Assembly (NCBI GenBank): GCA_946644025.1 | Contig: CAMPCG010000088.1 | Span: 1 to 9,533 of the forward strand | Reading direction: 5' to 3' | DNA from: an uncultured Prevotellaceae bacterium | Lineage (GTDB): Bacteria; Bacteroidota; Bacteroidia; Bacteroidales; Bacteroidaceae | DNA length: 9,533 nt | Shown: in pieces, positions 1 through 6,389 of the stretch | How positions within the stretch are numbered: position 1 is the stretch's first letter | Layout: each line of letters begins with the position of its first letter | Position numbers and translations under genes: made by a program | Notes under the pieces: generated by a model | Database searches by the model: none | Seen by the model: only the letters and a program-made list of their open reading frames with translations | Told to the model about the DNA's origin: nothing

Positions 1-204
1 ACAAACACTGACAGCGTTTATAAATTTGAGACCCACCCCAAGAGACCCTCCCCCCCCAAGCGACCCATGGAAAGAAACTCTGTGTGCTCAGTGTTTCATA
101 AAACATGCGAAAGTTGAATAATTCCTGTTCAATTCACGGCCATTCGCGGCACTTCGTGTTAAGCATAAACATATTGATAATGTGCGTTAAACTTCCTGAT
201 TCGC
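1..204. other. Upstream non-coding region with no recognisable gene
   Basis: No ORF with protein-like features starts or ends here on either strand. A long minus-strand frame enters from lon, but it is the antisense shadow of lon. The stretch is AT-richer than the genes. It holds a C-rich segment at about 29-60 that resembles the outer ends of the palindromic elements found inside lon and the desulfidase gene. It also holds a short run of TTCACGGC/TTCGCGGC/TTCGTG-like units at about 133-160. A TAAATTTG at 21-28 fits a Bacteroidetes -7 box, but its -33 partner would lie outside the window. The promoter for lon follows directly. Confidence 0.5.
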
Positions 205-235
205 TTTGCGGTGTCGATTTTTCTTTGTAATTTTG
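205..235 (+). promoter_or_regulatory. Bacteroidetes-type promoter of lon
   Basis: TTTG at 205-208, then 19 nt, then TAATTTTG at 228-235. This matches the Bacteroidetes housekeeping sigma consensus (TTTG, 19-21 nt, TAnnTTTG). Transcription would be expected to begin around 241-243, giving a leader of only about 27 nt before the lon ATG. The start site is inferred from the usual spacing, not seen directly. Confidence 0.75.
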
Positions 236-247
236 CACCCCAAAAAC

Positions 248-264
248 CGTAAATCGTAAATAAT
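248..264 (+). repeat. CGTAAAT leader repeat before lon
   Basis: CGTAAATCGTAAATAAT lies just upstream of the lon start. An identical 17-nt string lies just upstream of the permease gene at 6390-6406, and a looser version (two CGTAAA units) precedes tgt at 4537-4551. The position, ending within about 5 nt of the start codon, suggests an AT-rich unstructured ribosome landing segment in a lineage that does not use Shine-Dalgarno pairing. That role is inferred. Confidence 0.55.
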
Positions 265-268
265 CTTG

Positions 269-2845
269 ATGGACGAACAGAACACTTCGGCTTTTTCGAT
301 GATAGCCGACATTGAAGGAGACTTCGGCAAGCTTGTTGAGGGCGACATGCCCGGCGAGGTGCCCATTCTGCCGGTGCGCAACATTGTGCTGTTTCCCGGC
401 GTGGTGGTGCCCATCATCATCTCGCGCGAGTCGAGCATGAAGCTGGTGCGCAAGGCCGAGAAGGCCGAGTCGCTCGTAGGCATTGTGTGCCAGCGCGACC
501 CCGACGTGGAGGTGCCCGTTGAGGGCGACCTTTACAACACGGGCGTCTACGCCAAGGTGGTGAAGCAGCTGACGCTGCCCAACGGCCTGGTGACGGTCAT
601 CGTGCAGGGCCTGGGGCGCCTGACGCTGCTGGGCATAGAGAAGGAGTTTCCCTACCTGATGGGGCGCGTGGAGTCGTCGCCCGAGCTGATGCCCGAGAAG
701 CACGACAAGGAGTGGCGCACGGCCATCGACGACCTGCGACGCATGAGCGCACAGTATATCAGCATGAGCGAGGAGATTCCCGACGAGGCCATGTTTGCCA
801 TACACAATATTAATAATGACGTGATGGCGCTGAACTTCATCTGCTCGAACATGCCCTTCTCGTCGAAGGAGAAGATTGGGCTGCTCGAGGTGGAGTCGGT
901 CAAGGAGCGGCTCTTCGGCACGATGAAGGCCATGAACCGCGAGCTGAACCTGCAGAAGCTGAAGGCCGAGATACGCAACAAGACGCGCGAGGACCTGGAC
1001 GAGCAGCAGAAGAACTACTTCCTGCAGCAGCAGATTAAGAACATGCGCGCCGCCATGAGCGAGGGCGAGGAGGGCTCGCCCGAGCGTAAGAAGCTGCTGG
1101 AGAAGGCCCGCCGGAAGAAATGGAGCGAGGAGGTGGAGATGACGTTCCAGAAGGAACTGGAGAAGCTGGACCAGACGTCGCAGCAGTCGCCAGAGTTCAA
1201 CCTGCAGCTGAACTACCTGCAGACGTTTGTGTCGCTGCCCTGGGGCGAGTATACCAAGGACGACCTGAACCTGCAGCGGGCGCAGAAGATACTGGACCGC
1301 GACCACTACGGCATGGAGAAGGTGAAGGAGCGCATCCTGGAGCACATGGCCGTGCTGTCGCTGCGCGGCGACCTTAAGAGCCCCATCCTGTGCCTCTACG
1401 GCCCGCCGGGTGTGGGCAAGACCAGCCTGGGAAAGTCCATCGCTGCGGCCATGAAGCGCAAGTACGTGCGCATGTCGCTTGGCGGACTGCACGACGAGGC
1501 CGAGATACGCGGACACCGGCGCACGTACATCGGCGCCATGCCGGGACGCATCATCGCCAGCATACAGAAGGCGGGAAGCTCCAACCCCGTGTTCATACTC
1601 GACGAGATAGACAAGGTGACGCAGGCCACGGTGAACGGCGACCCCGCCTCGGCACTGCTCGAGGTGCTCGACCCGGAGCAGAACTCGGCCTTCCACGACA
1701 ACTACCTCGACGTGGACTACGACCTCTCGAAGGTGCTCTTCATCGCCACGGCCAACAACCTCGCGGCCATACCCAAGCCGCTGCTCGACCGCATGGAGAT
1801 TATCGAGCTGAGCGGCTACATCACCGAGGAGAAGATTGAGATAGCCAAGCGCCACCTCATCCCCCGCGAACTGGAGAACACGGGGCTGAAGACGCTCAAG
1901 GACAAGCCCCGATTCTCCAAGGCCGTCATCGAGAAAATCATTGAGCAGTACACCCGTGAGAGCGGCGTGCGCCAGCTGGAGAAGCAGATTAACAAGGCCA
2001 TGCGCAAGCTGGCCTACCAGATACAGACCCACCCCCAGCCCCTCCCTGCAGGGAGGGGAGTAGTTACCATTACCGCTGAGAGGACTAATGGTAAAGGCAG
2101 GAACGGTGAGAGTGTCAAGGGACAAGGTAACTACTCCCCTCCCTCGCAGGGAGGGGACGGGGGAGGGTCTGGGGCTTTCACCCTCGAAGACCTGCTGGGC
2201 AAGCCACCCTTCTACCGCGACATCTACCAGGGCAACGCCTACGCCGGCGTGGTCACGGGCCTGGCATGGACCAGCGTGGGCGGAGAGATACTCTTCATCG
2301 AGACGTCGCTATCGAAAGGCAAGGGACAGAAGCTCACCCTCACCGGCAACCTGGGCGACGTGATGAAGGAGAGCGCCGTGCTCGCACTGGAGTACGTCAA
2401 GGCCCACGCCGACGTGCTGGGCATAGACTACCGCATCTTCGACCACTGGAACATACACATACACGTGCCCGAGGGAGCCACGCCGAAGGACGGCCCGTCG
2501 GCAGGCATCACCATAGCCACCAGCATAGCATCGGCACTCACGCAGCGCAAGGTGAGGCGCAACACCGCCATGACCGGCGAGATAACACTGCGCGGAAAAG
2601 TGCTCCCCGTGGGAGGCATCAAGGAGAAGATACTCGCCGCCAAGCGAGCCGGCATCACCGACATCGTGCTCTGCCAGGAGAACGAGAGGGACATACTCGA
2701 GATTCCCGCCATGTACCTCAAGGGCGTCAACTTCCACTACGTCGAGAACATCATGGACGTGTGGAACTTCGCCCTCACCGACGAGCTGGTCAATAACCCC
2801 ACCACCTTCGACATCCCCGAGGAAGAGGATAAAAAGGGAAACTAA
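269..2845 (+). CDS. lon: ATP-dependent protease Lon (with in-frame palindromic element)
   Basis: Lon is a cytoplasmic hexameric AAA+ serine protease that degrades misfolded and selected regulatory proteins. The 858-residue product has the N-terminal substrate-binding domain ([15 protein letters not shown] near residues 30-45), a Walker A GPPGVGKT at 378-385 and a Walker B VFILDEID at 441-448. The protease domain has catalytic Ser744 in GPSAG and Lys785 in GGIKEK, so the Ser-Lys dyad is intact. Residues about 586-636 are a Pro/Gly-rich insert encoded by a palindromic repeat at 2024-2174. It lies in the linker between the AAA+ small domain (AYQIQ) and the start of the protease domain ([12 protein letters not shown]). 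Without it the protein would be about 807 residues, close to normal family length. The ATG at 269 is chosen; a TTG directly before it (266) is possible because tgt and the permease gene also use TTG. A strong promoter lies at 205-235. Confidence 0.97.
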   Translation: MDEQNTSAFSMIADIEGDFGKLVEGDMPGEVPILPVRNIVLFPGVVVPIIISRESSMKLVRKAEKAESLVGIVCQRDPDVEVPVEGDLYNTGVYAKVVKQLTLPNGLVTVIVQGLGRLTLLGIEKEFPYLMGRVESSPELMPEKHDKEWRTAIDDLRRMSAQYISMSEEIPDEAMFAIHNINNDVMALNFICSNMPFSSKEKIGLLEVESVKERLFGTMKAMNRELNLQKLKAEIRNKTREDLDEQQKNYFLQQQIKNMRAAMSEGEEGSPERKKLLEKARRKKWSEEVEMTFQKELEKLDQTSQQSPEFNLQLNYLQTFVSLPWGEYTKDDLNLQRAQKILDRDHYGMEKVKERILEHMAVLSLRGDLKSPILCLYGPPGVGKTSLGKSIAAAMKRKYVRMSLGGLHDEAEIRGHRRTYIGAMPGRIIASIQKAGSSNPVFILDEIDKVTQATVNGDPASALLEVLDPEQNSAFHDNYLDVDYDLSKVLFIATANNLAAIPKPLLDRMEIIELSGYITEEKIEIAKRHLIPRELENTGLKTLKDKPRFSKAVIEKIIEQYTRESGVRQLEKQINKAMRKLAYQIQTHPQPLPAGRGVVTITAERTNGKGRNGESVKGQGNYSPPSQGGDGGGSGAFTLEDLLGKPPFYRDIYQGNAYAGVVTGLAWTSVGGEILFIETSLSKGKGQKLTLTGNLGDVMKESAVLALEYVKAHADVLGIDYRIFDHWNIHIHVPEGATPKDGPSAGITIATSIASALTQRKVRRNTAMTGEITLRGKVLPVGGIKEKILAAKRAGITDIVLCQENERDILEIPAMYLKGVNFHYVENIMDVWNFALTDELVNNPTTFDIPEEEDKKGN
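2024..2174 (+). repeat. In-frame palindromic element, copy 1 (inside lon)
   Basis: The left arm at 2024-2068 runs from CAGACCCACCCCC to GTAGTTACC. The right arm at 2126-2174 runs from GGTAACTACTCC to GGGTCTGGGG. They are near-perfect inverted repeats of about 45 bp. Each arm holds an inner palindrome: CCCCTCCCTGCAGGGAGGGG at 2039-2058, and a 21-nt version with one extra base at 2136-2156. The core at 2069-2125 is not symmetric and shares TACCGCTGAG with copy 2. The whole reads through in the lon frame as [34 protein letters not shown]. No transposase gene is present, so it is MITE-like or comparable to protein-coding palindromic elements. No clear target duplication is visible. Confidence 0.85.
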
Positions 2846-2861
2846 TAATGATGATAAGCCT

Positions 2862-3086
2862 ATGGAAGGAAGAGTTTTTACCCCCCAGTCGCCTGTCAGT
2901 ATGAGATACTGGGATATGCTGAAAGACCTAAGCCGGCCTGTCAAACTGGAGTTGGCGGCAATGCTGACAGCATCGCTGGCATACAAGGTAGACATGGCAT
3001 CTGGGGAAATGACCAAAGAAGAAAAAGACCGTGAGTTCCGGAGCTTGTGCGGTTGTTGGAAAAATGACCCGGAAGAAACATTTTAA
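2862..3086 (+). CDS. Small antitoxin-like protein, possibly truncated
   Basis: This 74-residue ORF starts 16 nt after lon; an internal ATG at 2901 (MRYWDMLKDLS...) is an equally plausible start. The segment MLKDLSRPVKLELAAMLTASL followed after a charged linker by CGCWKNDPEE resembles small Bacteroidales antitoxins that begin with 'L..LS...KLELI..L..SL' and carry a G.W.DD segment near the C-terminus; this is recalled family knowledge and a loose match. After the TAA at 3084-3086 the same frame stays open for 23 more codons (SDARRKMRELGRKE...) to a TGA at 3156-3158, so a nonsense mutation may have shortened it. No toxin gene follows. Base composition is less GC-rich than lon. It could also be an unrelated small protein. 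Confidence 0.5.
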   Translation: MEGRVFTPQSPVSMRYWDMLKDLSRPVKLELAAMLTASLAYKVDMASGEMTKEEKDREFRSLCGCWKNDPEETF

Positions 3087-3150
3087 TCTGATGCCCGGCG
3101 TAAAATGCGTGAACTGGGTAGAAAGGAAATAAGCTGTCTGGTAAATAGCT

Positions 3151-4491
3151 ATGATTGACAAGGAAACTCGTGACCGCATCATCGCGCTGGTAAAGCGTGA
3201 GGTGGTGCCCGCCATGGGGTGTACCGAGCCCATGGCCGTGGCCCTGTGTACTGCCCGCGCCACGGAGATGCTCGGACAGCGGCCTCAGAAGATTGACGTG
3301 CTGCTGAGCGGCAACATGCTGAAGAACGCCATGGGCGTGGGCATTCCCGGGACAGGCATGACGGGCCTGCCCATAGCCGTCGCCCTGGGAGCCATCGTCG
3401 GCAAGAGCGAATACGAGCTGCAAGTGCTCAAGGACCTCACGCCCGAGACGCTGGCCGAGGGACGGCAGTTCGTGGCCGAGAAGCGCATCAGCATCGGCCT
3501 GAAGCAGCACGCCTGCGACAAGCTCTACATCGAGGTGAACTGCCAGGCCGGCGGAGCGTCGGCCACGGCCGTCATCGTAGGGAGCCATACCCACTTCAGA
3601 CCCTCCCCCCAGCCCCTCCCTGCAGGGAGGGGAGTGGTTAGTTCTACCGCTGAGGAAACAAAGGGAAAGGGTAACTACTCCCCTCCCTGCAGGGAGGGGC
3701 TGGGGGAGGGGCTTCCTGGACCGGGGCTCTCCATGCGCCTCGTCTACGACTTTGCCACTACGGCACCGCTCGACGAGATACGCTTCATCGAGGAGACCCG
3801 CACCTACAACATGAACGCTGCCCGCGAAGCGCTGAAGGGCAACTACGGCCACAACCTGGGCAAGACCATCGACCGGCCCCTGTCGAAGGGCATCTTCGGC
3901 AACAGCATCTTCTGCCACATCATCGCCCGCACGGCCTCGGCCTGCGACGCCCGCATGGGTGGCGCCATGATTCCCGTCATGAGCAACTCGGGCTCGGGCA
4001 ACCAGGGCATCTGCGCCACCAACCCCGTCTGCGTCTATGCCAAGGAGAACGAGAACACCGAGGAGGAGCTCATCCGCGCGCTCATGCTGTCGCACCTCAC
4101 GGCCATCTACATCAAGCAGAGCCTCGGCGTGCTGTCGGCACTCTGCGGCTGCGTCGTGGCCAGCATAGGCAGCAGCTGCGGCATCACCTACCTCATGGGC
4201 GGCGGCTACGACCGCGTCTGCGCCAGCGTGAAGAACATGGTGGCCAACCTCACCGGCATGATTTGCGACGGCGCCAAGCCCTCGTGCTCGCTCAAGATTA
4301 CGTCGGGCGTGTCTACGGCCGTCCTCTCGTCCCTGCTGGCCATGGAGGGCAAGTGTGTCTCGTCGGCAGAGGGCATCGTCGACGACAGCGTGGACAAGAG
4401 CATCAGCAACCTCACCAGCATCGGCGCCGACGGCATGGGCGTGACCGACGAGATGGTGCTGCGCATGATGACGGAGAAGAGCAGCCTGTAG
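3151..4491 (+). CDS. L-cysteine desulfidase / UPF0597 (serine dehydratase alpha-like) family protein
   Basis: The 446-residue product belongs to the family of E. coli YhaM/CyuA and archaeal L-cysteine desulfidase, which break L-cysteine into pyruvate, ammonia and sulfide using a [4Fe-4S] cluster. Diagnostic segments are AMGCTEP (Cys24), NMLKNAMGVGIPGTGM, ASACDARMGGA (Asp266), SNSGSGNQGI and MICDGAKPSCSLK. Cys24, Cys332, Cys372 and Cys379 are candidate cluster ligands; the last three are spaced 40 and 7 residues apart, as in the archaeal enzyme. Residues about 150-187 are foreign-looking and come from a palindromic element at 3597-3711. The element interrupts the stretch after VIVGSHTHF, where relatives continue with a variable strand-loop segment. 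No promoter is evident. The exact substrate (cysteine or serine) cannot be fixed from the sequence. Confidence 0.9.
   Translation: MIDKETRDRIIALVKREVVPAMGCTEPMAVALCTARATEMLGQRPQKIDVLLSGNMLKNAMGVGIPGTGMTGLPIAVALGAIVGKSEYELQVLKDLTPETLAEGRQFVAEKRISIGLKQHACDKLYIEVNCQAGGASATAVIVGSHTHFRPSPQPLPAGRGVVSSTAEETKGKGNYSPPCREGLGEGLPGPGLSMRLVYDFATTAPLDEIRFIEETRTYNMNAAREALKGNYGHNLGKTIDRPLSKGIFGNSIFCHIIARTASACDARMGGAMIPVMSNSGSGNQGICATNPVCVYAKENENTEEELIRALMLSHLTAIYIKQSLGVLSALCGCVVASIGSSCGITYLMGGGYDRVCASVKNMVANLTGMICDGAKPSCSLKITSGVSTAVLSSLLAMEGKCVSSAEGIVDDSVDKSISNLTSIGADGMGVTDEMVLRMMTEKSSL
3597..3711 (+). repeat. In-frame palindromic element, copy 2 (inside the desulfidase gene)
   Basis: The left arm at 3597-3640 begins CAGACCCTCCCCCC. 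The right arm at 3670-3711 begins GGTAACTACTCC. They are inverted repeats, each holding the perfect 20-bp palindrome CCCCTCCCTGCAGGGAGGGG (3613-3632 and 3680-3699). The asymmetric core (TACCGCTGAGG...) is in the same orientation as in copy 1 but the element is 36 bp (12 codons) shorter. It translates in the host frame as [32 protein letters not shown], which is the same frame as copy 1. CTTC occurs at both edges (3594-3597 and 3712-3715) and could be a short target duplication, but a 4-nt match is weak evidence. Confidence 0.85.
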
Positions 4492-4520
4492 TGAATAGTT
4501 TATAGTGAATAGTGAATAGT
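4491..4520 (+). repeat. GTGAATAGT tandem repeat
   Basis: GTGAATAGT occurs at 4491-4499, and GTGAATA followed by GTGAATAGT at 4505-4520. The first unit overlaps the TAG stop codon of the desulfidase gene. This is a low-complexity intergenic repeat with no obvious hairpin; its function is unknown. Confidence 0.6.
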
Positions 4521-4536
4521 TGGCGCGCAGCCAAAT

Positions 4537-4551
4537 CGTAAACCTCGTAAA
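4537..4551 (+). repeat. CGTAAA leader repeat before tgt
   Basis: Two CGTAAA units (4537-4542 and 4546-4551) lie 11 nt before the TTG start of tgt. They are related to the longer CGTAAAT leaders before lon and the permease gene. Confidence 0.45.
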
Positions 4552-4562
4552 CCGAAAATCCC

Positions 4563-5705
4563 TTGACATTCCGATTACAACATACCGACCCCGGCAGCGA
4601 CGCCCGCGCCGGACTCATCGCCACCGACCACGGCACAATCGAGACACCCATCTTCATGCCCGTGGGCACCTGCGGCTCGGTGAAGGGCGTACACTTCCAG
4701 GAGCTGCGCGACGAAGTGAAGGCGCAGATTATCCTGGGCAACACCTACCACCTGTACCTGCGCCCTGGGCTTGACACGCTGCGGAAGGCCGGCGGCCTGC
4801 ACCGCTTCAACACGTGGGACCGCCCCATCCTGACCGACTCGGGCGGCTTCCAGGTCTTCTCGCTCACGGGCATCCGCAAGCTGCGCGAGGAGGGCTGCGA
4901 GTTCCGCAGCCACATCGATGGCTCGAAGCACGTGTTCACCCCCGAGAACGTGATGGACACGCAGCGCGTCATCGGTGCCGACATTATGATGGCGCTCGAC
5001 GAGTGTCCGCCGGGCGAGAGCGACTACGGCTACGCCAAGAAGAGTCTCGGCCTGACGCAGCGGTGGCTGGAGCGCTGCATACGCCGCTTCAACGAGACAG
5101 AGCCGCTCTACGGCCACCGCCAGACGCTCTTCCCCATCGTGCAGGGCTGCAAATATCCTGACCTGCGCCGCGAGGCCGCCCTCCACGTGTGCGAGCAGCT
5201 GACGAAGCTCGACGACGGCGGCGGCGCCAGCATCGGCGGACTGGCCGTTGGCGAGCCCACGGAGGTGATGTACGAGATGATTGAGGTGGTGAACGCCATC
5301 CTGCCCAAGGACCGGCCCCGCTACCTCATGGGCGTGGGCACGCCGCAGAACATCCTGGAGGGCATAGAGCGCGGCGTGGACATGTTCGACTGCGTGATGC
5401 CTACGCGCAACGGGCGCAATGCCATGCTCTTCACCTACCACGGCACGATGAACCTGCGCAACAAGAAGTGGGAGCAGGACTTCAGCCCCATCGACCCCGA
5501 CGGCTGCACGCTCGACCGCCTGCACACGAAGGCCTACCTGCACCACCTGTTCAAGGCGCAGGAGCTGCTGGCCCTGCAGATTGCCTCGATACACAACCTG
5601 GCGTTCTACCTGCGGCTGGTGGGCGACGCGCGGGCACATATCATCAACGGCGACTTCGCGCAGTGGAAGCGCTCGGTCATTGACGAGCTGGGGCGGCGGC
5701 TGTAG
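4563..5705 (+). CDS. tgt: tRNA-guanine transglycosylase (queuosine pathway)
   Basis: Tgt exchanges guanine-34 in the anticodon of Asn, Asp, His and Tyr tRNAs for preQ1, the base-exchange step of queuosine synthesis in the cytoplasm. The 380-residue product has family-typical length and motifs: TDSGGFQVFS with general acid/base Asp92, ALDECPP with Asp146, GGLAVGEP at about 225-232, and FDCVMPTRNGRNA with the nucleophile Asp276. The start is a TTG at 4563 (MTFRLQHTDP...); the next in-frame Met is inside the conserved PIFMPVG segment and is too late. The C-terminal zinc site normally seen as C-x-C-x2-C is absent: the equivalent stretch DPDGCTLDRLHTKAYL has one Cys (315), although the downstream His (SIHNLAF, His344) is kept. 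From memory, other Bacteroidetes Tgt proteins also lack these cysteines. Confidence 0.97.
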   Translation: MTFRLQHTDPGSDARAGLIATDHGTIETPIFMPVGTCGSVKGVHFQELRDEVKAQIILGNTYHLYLRPGLDTLRKAGGLHRFNTWDRPILTDSGGFQVFSLTGIRKLREEGCEFRSHIDGSKHVFTPENVMDTQRVIGADIMMALDECPPGESDYGYAKKSLGLTQRWLERCIRRFNETEPLYGHRQTLFPIVQGCKYPDLRREAALHVCEQLTKLDDGGGASIGGLAVGEPTEVMYEMIEVVNAILPKDRPRYLMGVGTPQNILEGIERGVDMFDCVMPTRNGRNAMLFTYHGTMNLRNKKWEQDFSPIDPDGCTLDRLHTKAYLHHLFKAQELLALQIASIHNLAFYLRLVGDARAHIINGDFAQWKRSVIDELGRRL

Positions 5706-5707
5706 GG

Positions 5708-5775
5708 CCGGAAGAGACGGGACGGATGTGAACTCTTTTTAACCAAAAGGGGAATGGCTTTTCCCGCTCTTCCGG
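5708..5775 (+). other. Long inverted repeat / hairpin between tgt and the TA module
   Basis: CCGGAAGAG-A-CGGGA (5708-5722) pairs with TCCCGCTCTTCCGG (5762-5775) over 14 bp with one bulged A, enclosing a loop of about 39 nt. The loop holds a competing GGGAA/TTCCC stem. It begins two bases after the tgt stop codon, so a role in ending the tgt transcript or protecting its 3' end is plausible. No strong T-run follows, so it is not a classical intrinsic terminator. Confidence 0.5.
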
Positions 5776-5794
5776 GTAAGTTTTCCGCCCGAAA

Positions 5795-5826
5795 TTTGGC
5801 AGTCTCGGAAAATGTGGCTACCTTTG
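5795..5826 (+). promoter_or_regulatory. Bacteroidetes-type promoter of the TA module
   Basis: TTTG at 5795-5798, then 20 nt, then TACCTTTG at 5819-5826, a full match to TAnnTTTG. Transcription should begin near 5833, about 20 nt before the antitoxin ATG. Type II antitoxins usually repress their own promoter, so an operator may overlap it, but no clear operator palindrome is seen. Confidence 0.8.
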
Positions 5827-5854
5827 CACGCGGAAACGAAACACCGTGAGTTAT

Positions 5855-6100
5855 ATGACAGCACTACAGTTAAACGCGGAGCTATACCGCACCATGGGTA
5901 TCATTGCCGAGGACGAGGCACTTCTGGCCAAACTTCTGAAGTATGCCAAGAAGCTCGTGAGCAAGAAGGAAGACCCTACGCTGATGTCGAAAGAGGAGTT
6001 CTTTCGCAGGGTGGACGAGGCGCGTGAGGAAATCAAGCAGGGAAAGGGCACGCGATTCTCTGACCCTCAGGCCATGAACGCCTGGCTTAATTCTCTCTGA
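5855..6100 (+). CDS. Type II antitoxin (partner of YoeB/Txe-type toxin)
   Basis: This 81-residue protein (MTALQLNAELYRTMGIIAEDE...) ends in the segment SKEEFFRRVDEAREEIKQGK followed by a short C-terminal tail (MNAWLNSL). This is the layout of a common Bacteroidales antitoxin family: an N-terminal helical part and an acidic/basic helical C-terminus that would wrap the toxin. The ATG at 5855 is preferred over a GTG at 5846 because relatives begin M-T-x-L-Q-L-N. It lies 29 nt after the promoter -7 box and 2 nt before the toxin gene, so the two are cotranscribed. It should neutralise the toxin and probably autoregulate. Confidence 0.85.
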   Translation: MTALQLNAELYRTMGIIAEDEALLAKLLKYAKKLVSKKEDPTLMSKEEFFRRVDEAREEIKQGKGTRFSDPQAMNAWLNSL

Positions 6101-6102
6101 CC

Positions 6103-6375
6103 ATGTATGACATTGTCTATTCTGACAAGGCTAAGGCGGATTTGGCTTTCCTGCGCCGCAGTGAACCCGCTGCTCACAAGAAGGCAGTGAAATTGCTGAA
6201 TGAGCTGATGTTACACCCCCGCACTGGCACGGGCCATCCTGAGCAGCTGAAGGGCGACCGTAGCGGTCAGTGGAGCCGTCAGGTCACGAAGAAGCATCGT
6301 CTGATCTACGAGATCTTCGAGACCGAGGTGCACGTCGACGTGCTCTCGGCTTACGGGCACTATGGTGACAAATAG
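6103..6375 (+). CDS. YoeB/Txe family mRNA-interferase toxin
   Basis: The 90-residue product matches the YoeB/Txe branch of the RelE superfamily, ribosome-dependent endoribonucleases that cut mRNA at the A site. It has the segment HPRTGTGHPEQLKG with Glu47, WSRQVTKKHRLIYE with Arg59, Arg66 and Tyr69, and the C-terminal YGHY with His86 and Tyr87. Glu47, Arg66, His86 and Tyr87 align with the catalytic Glu46, Arg65, His83 and Tyr84 of E. coli YoeB, so it looks active. It starts 2 nt after the antitoxin stop. The pair lies between tgt and the LPS permease gene, with its own promoter and somewhat lower GC, consistent with later insertion. Confidence 0.92.
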   Translation: MYDIVYSDKAKADLAFLRRSEPAAHKKAVKLLNELMLHPRTGTGHPEQLKGDRSGQWSRQVTKKHRLIYEIFETEVHVDVLSAYGHYGDK

Positions 6376-6389
6376 TAAATCGTAATAAG

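Noticed and set aside
21..28. TAAATTTG as a second promoter -7 box
   Set aside because: It fits TAnnTTTG, but the required TTTG about 20 nt upstream would lie outside the window, and no gene follows closely.
134..2125. 663-residue open frame on the minus strand across lon
   Set aside because: It is antisense to the well-supported lon gene, has a Leu/His/Val/Arg-rich composition typical of the reverse of GC-rich coding DNA, and shows no recognisable domain. Part of its openness comes from the stop-free palindromic element.
2024..2174. Palindromic stretch in lon as an assembly or sequencing error, or as a frameshifted pseudogene
   Set aside because: The frame is intact on both sides, both halves of Lon are complete, and a second in-frame copy lies in another gene.
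2266..2796. Arg/His-rich forward ORF in another frame of lon
   Set aside because: It is an alternative-frame shadow with low-complexity RHH/RRG content and no supporting start context.
2024..3711. The two palindromic copies as a CRISPR array or as ends of one composite transposon
   Set aside because: There are only two copies, both with internal inverted symmetry and unequal lengths, and lon and desulfidase coding sequence lies between them with no transposase.
2941..4569. 542-residue open frame on the minus strand across the desulfidase gene
   Set aside because: Same reasoning: it is the antisense shadow of a conserved gene and its N-terminus is the translated simple repeat GTGAATAGT.
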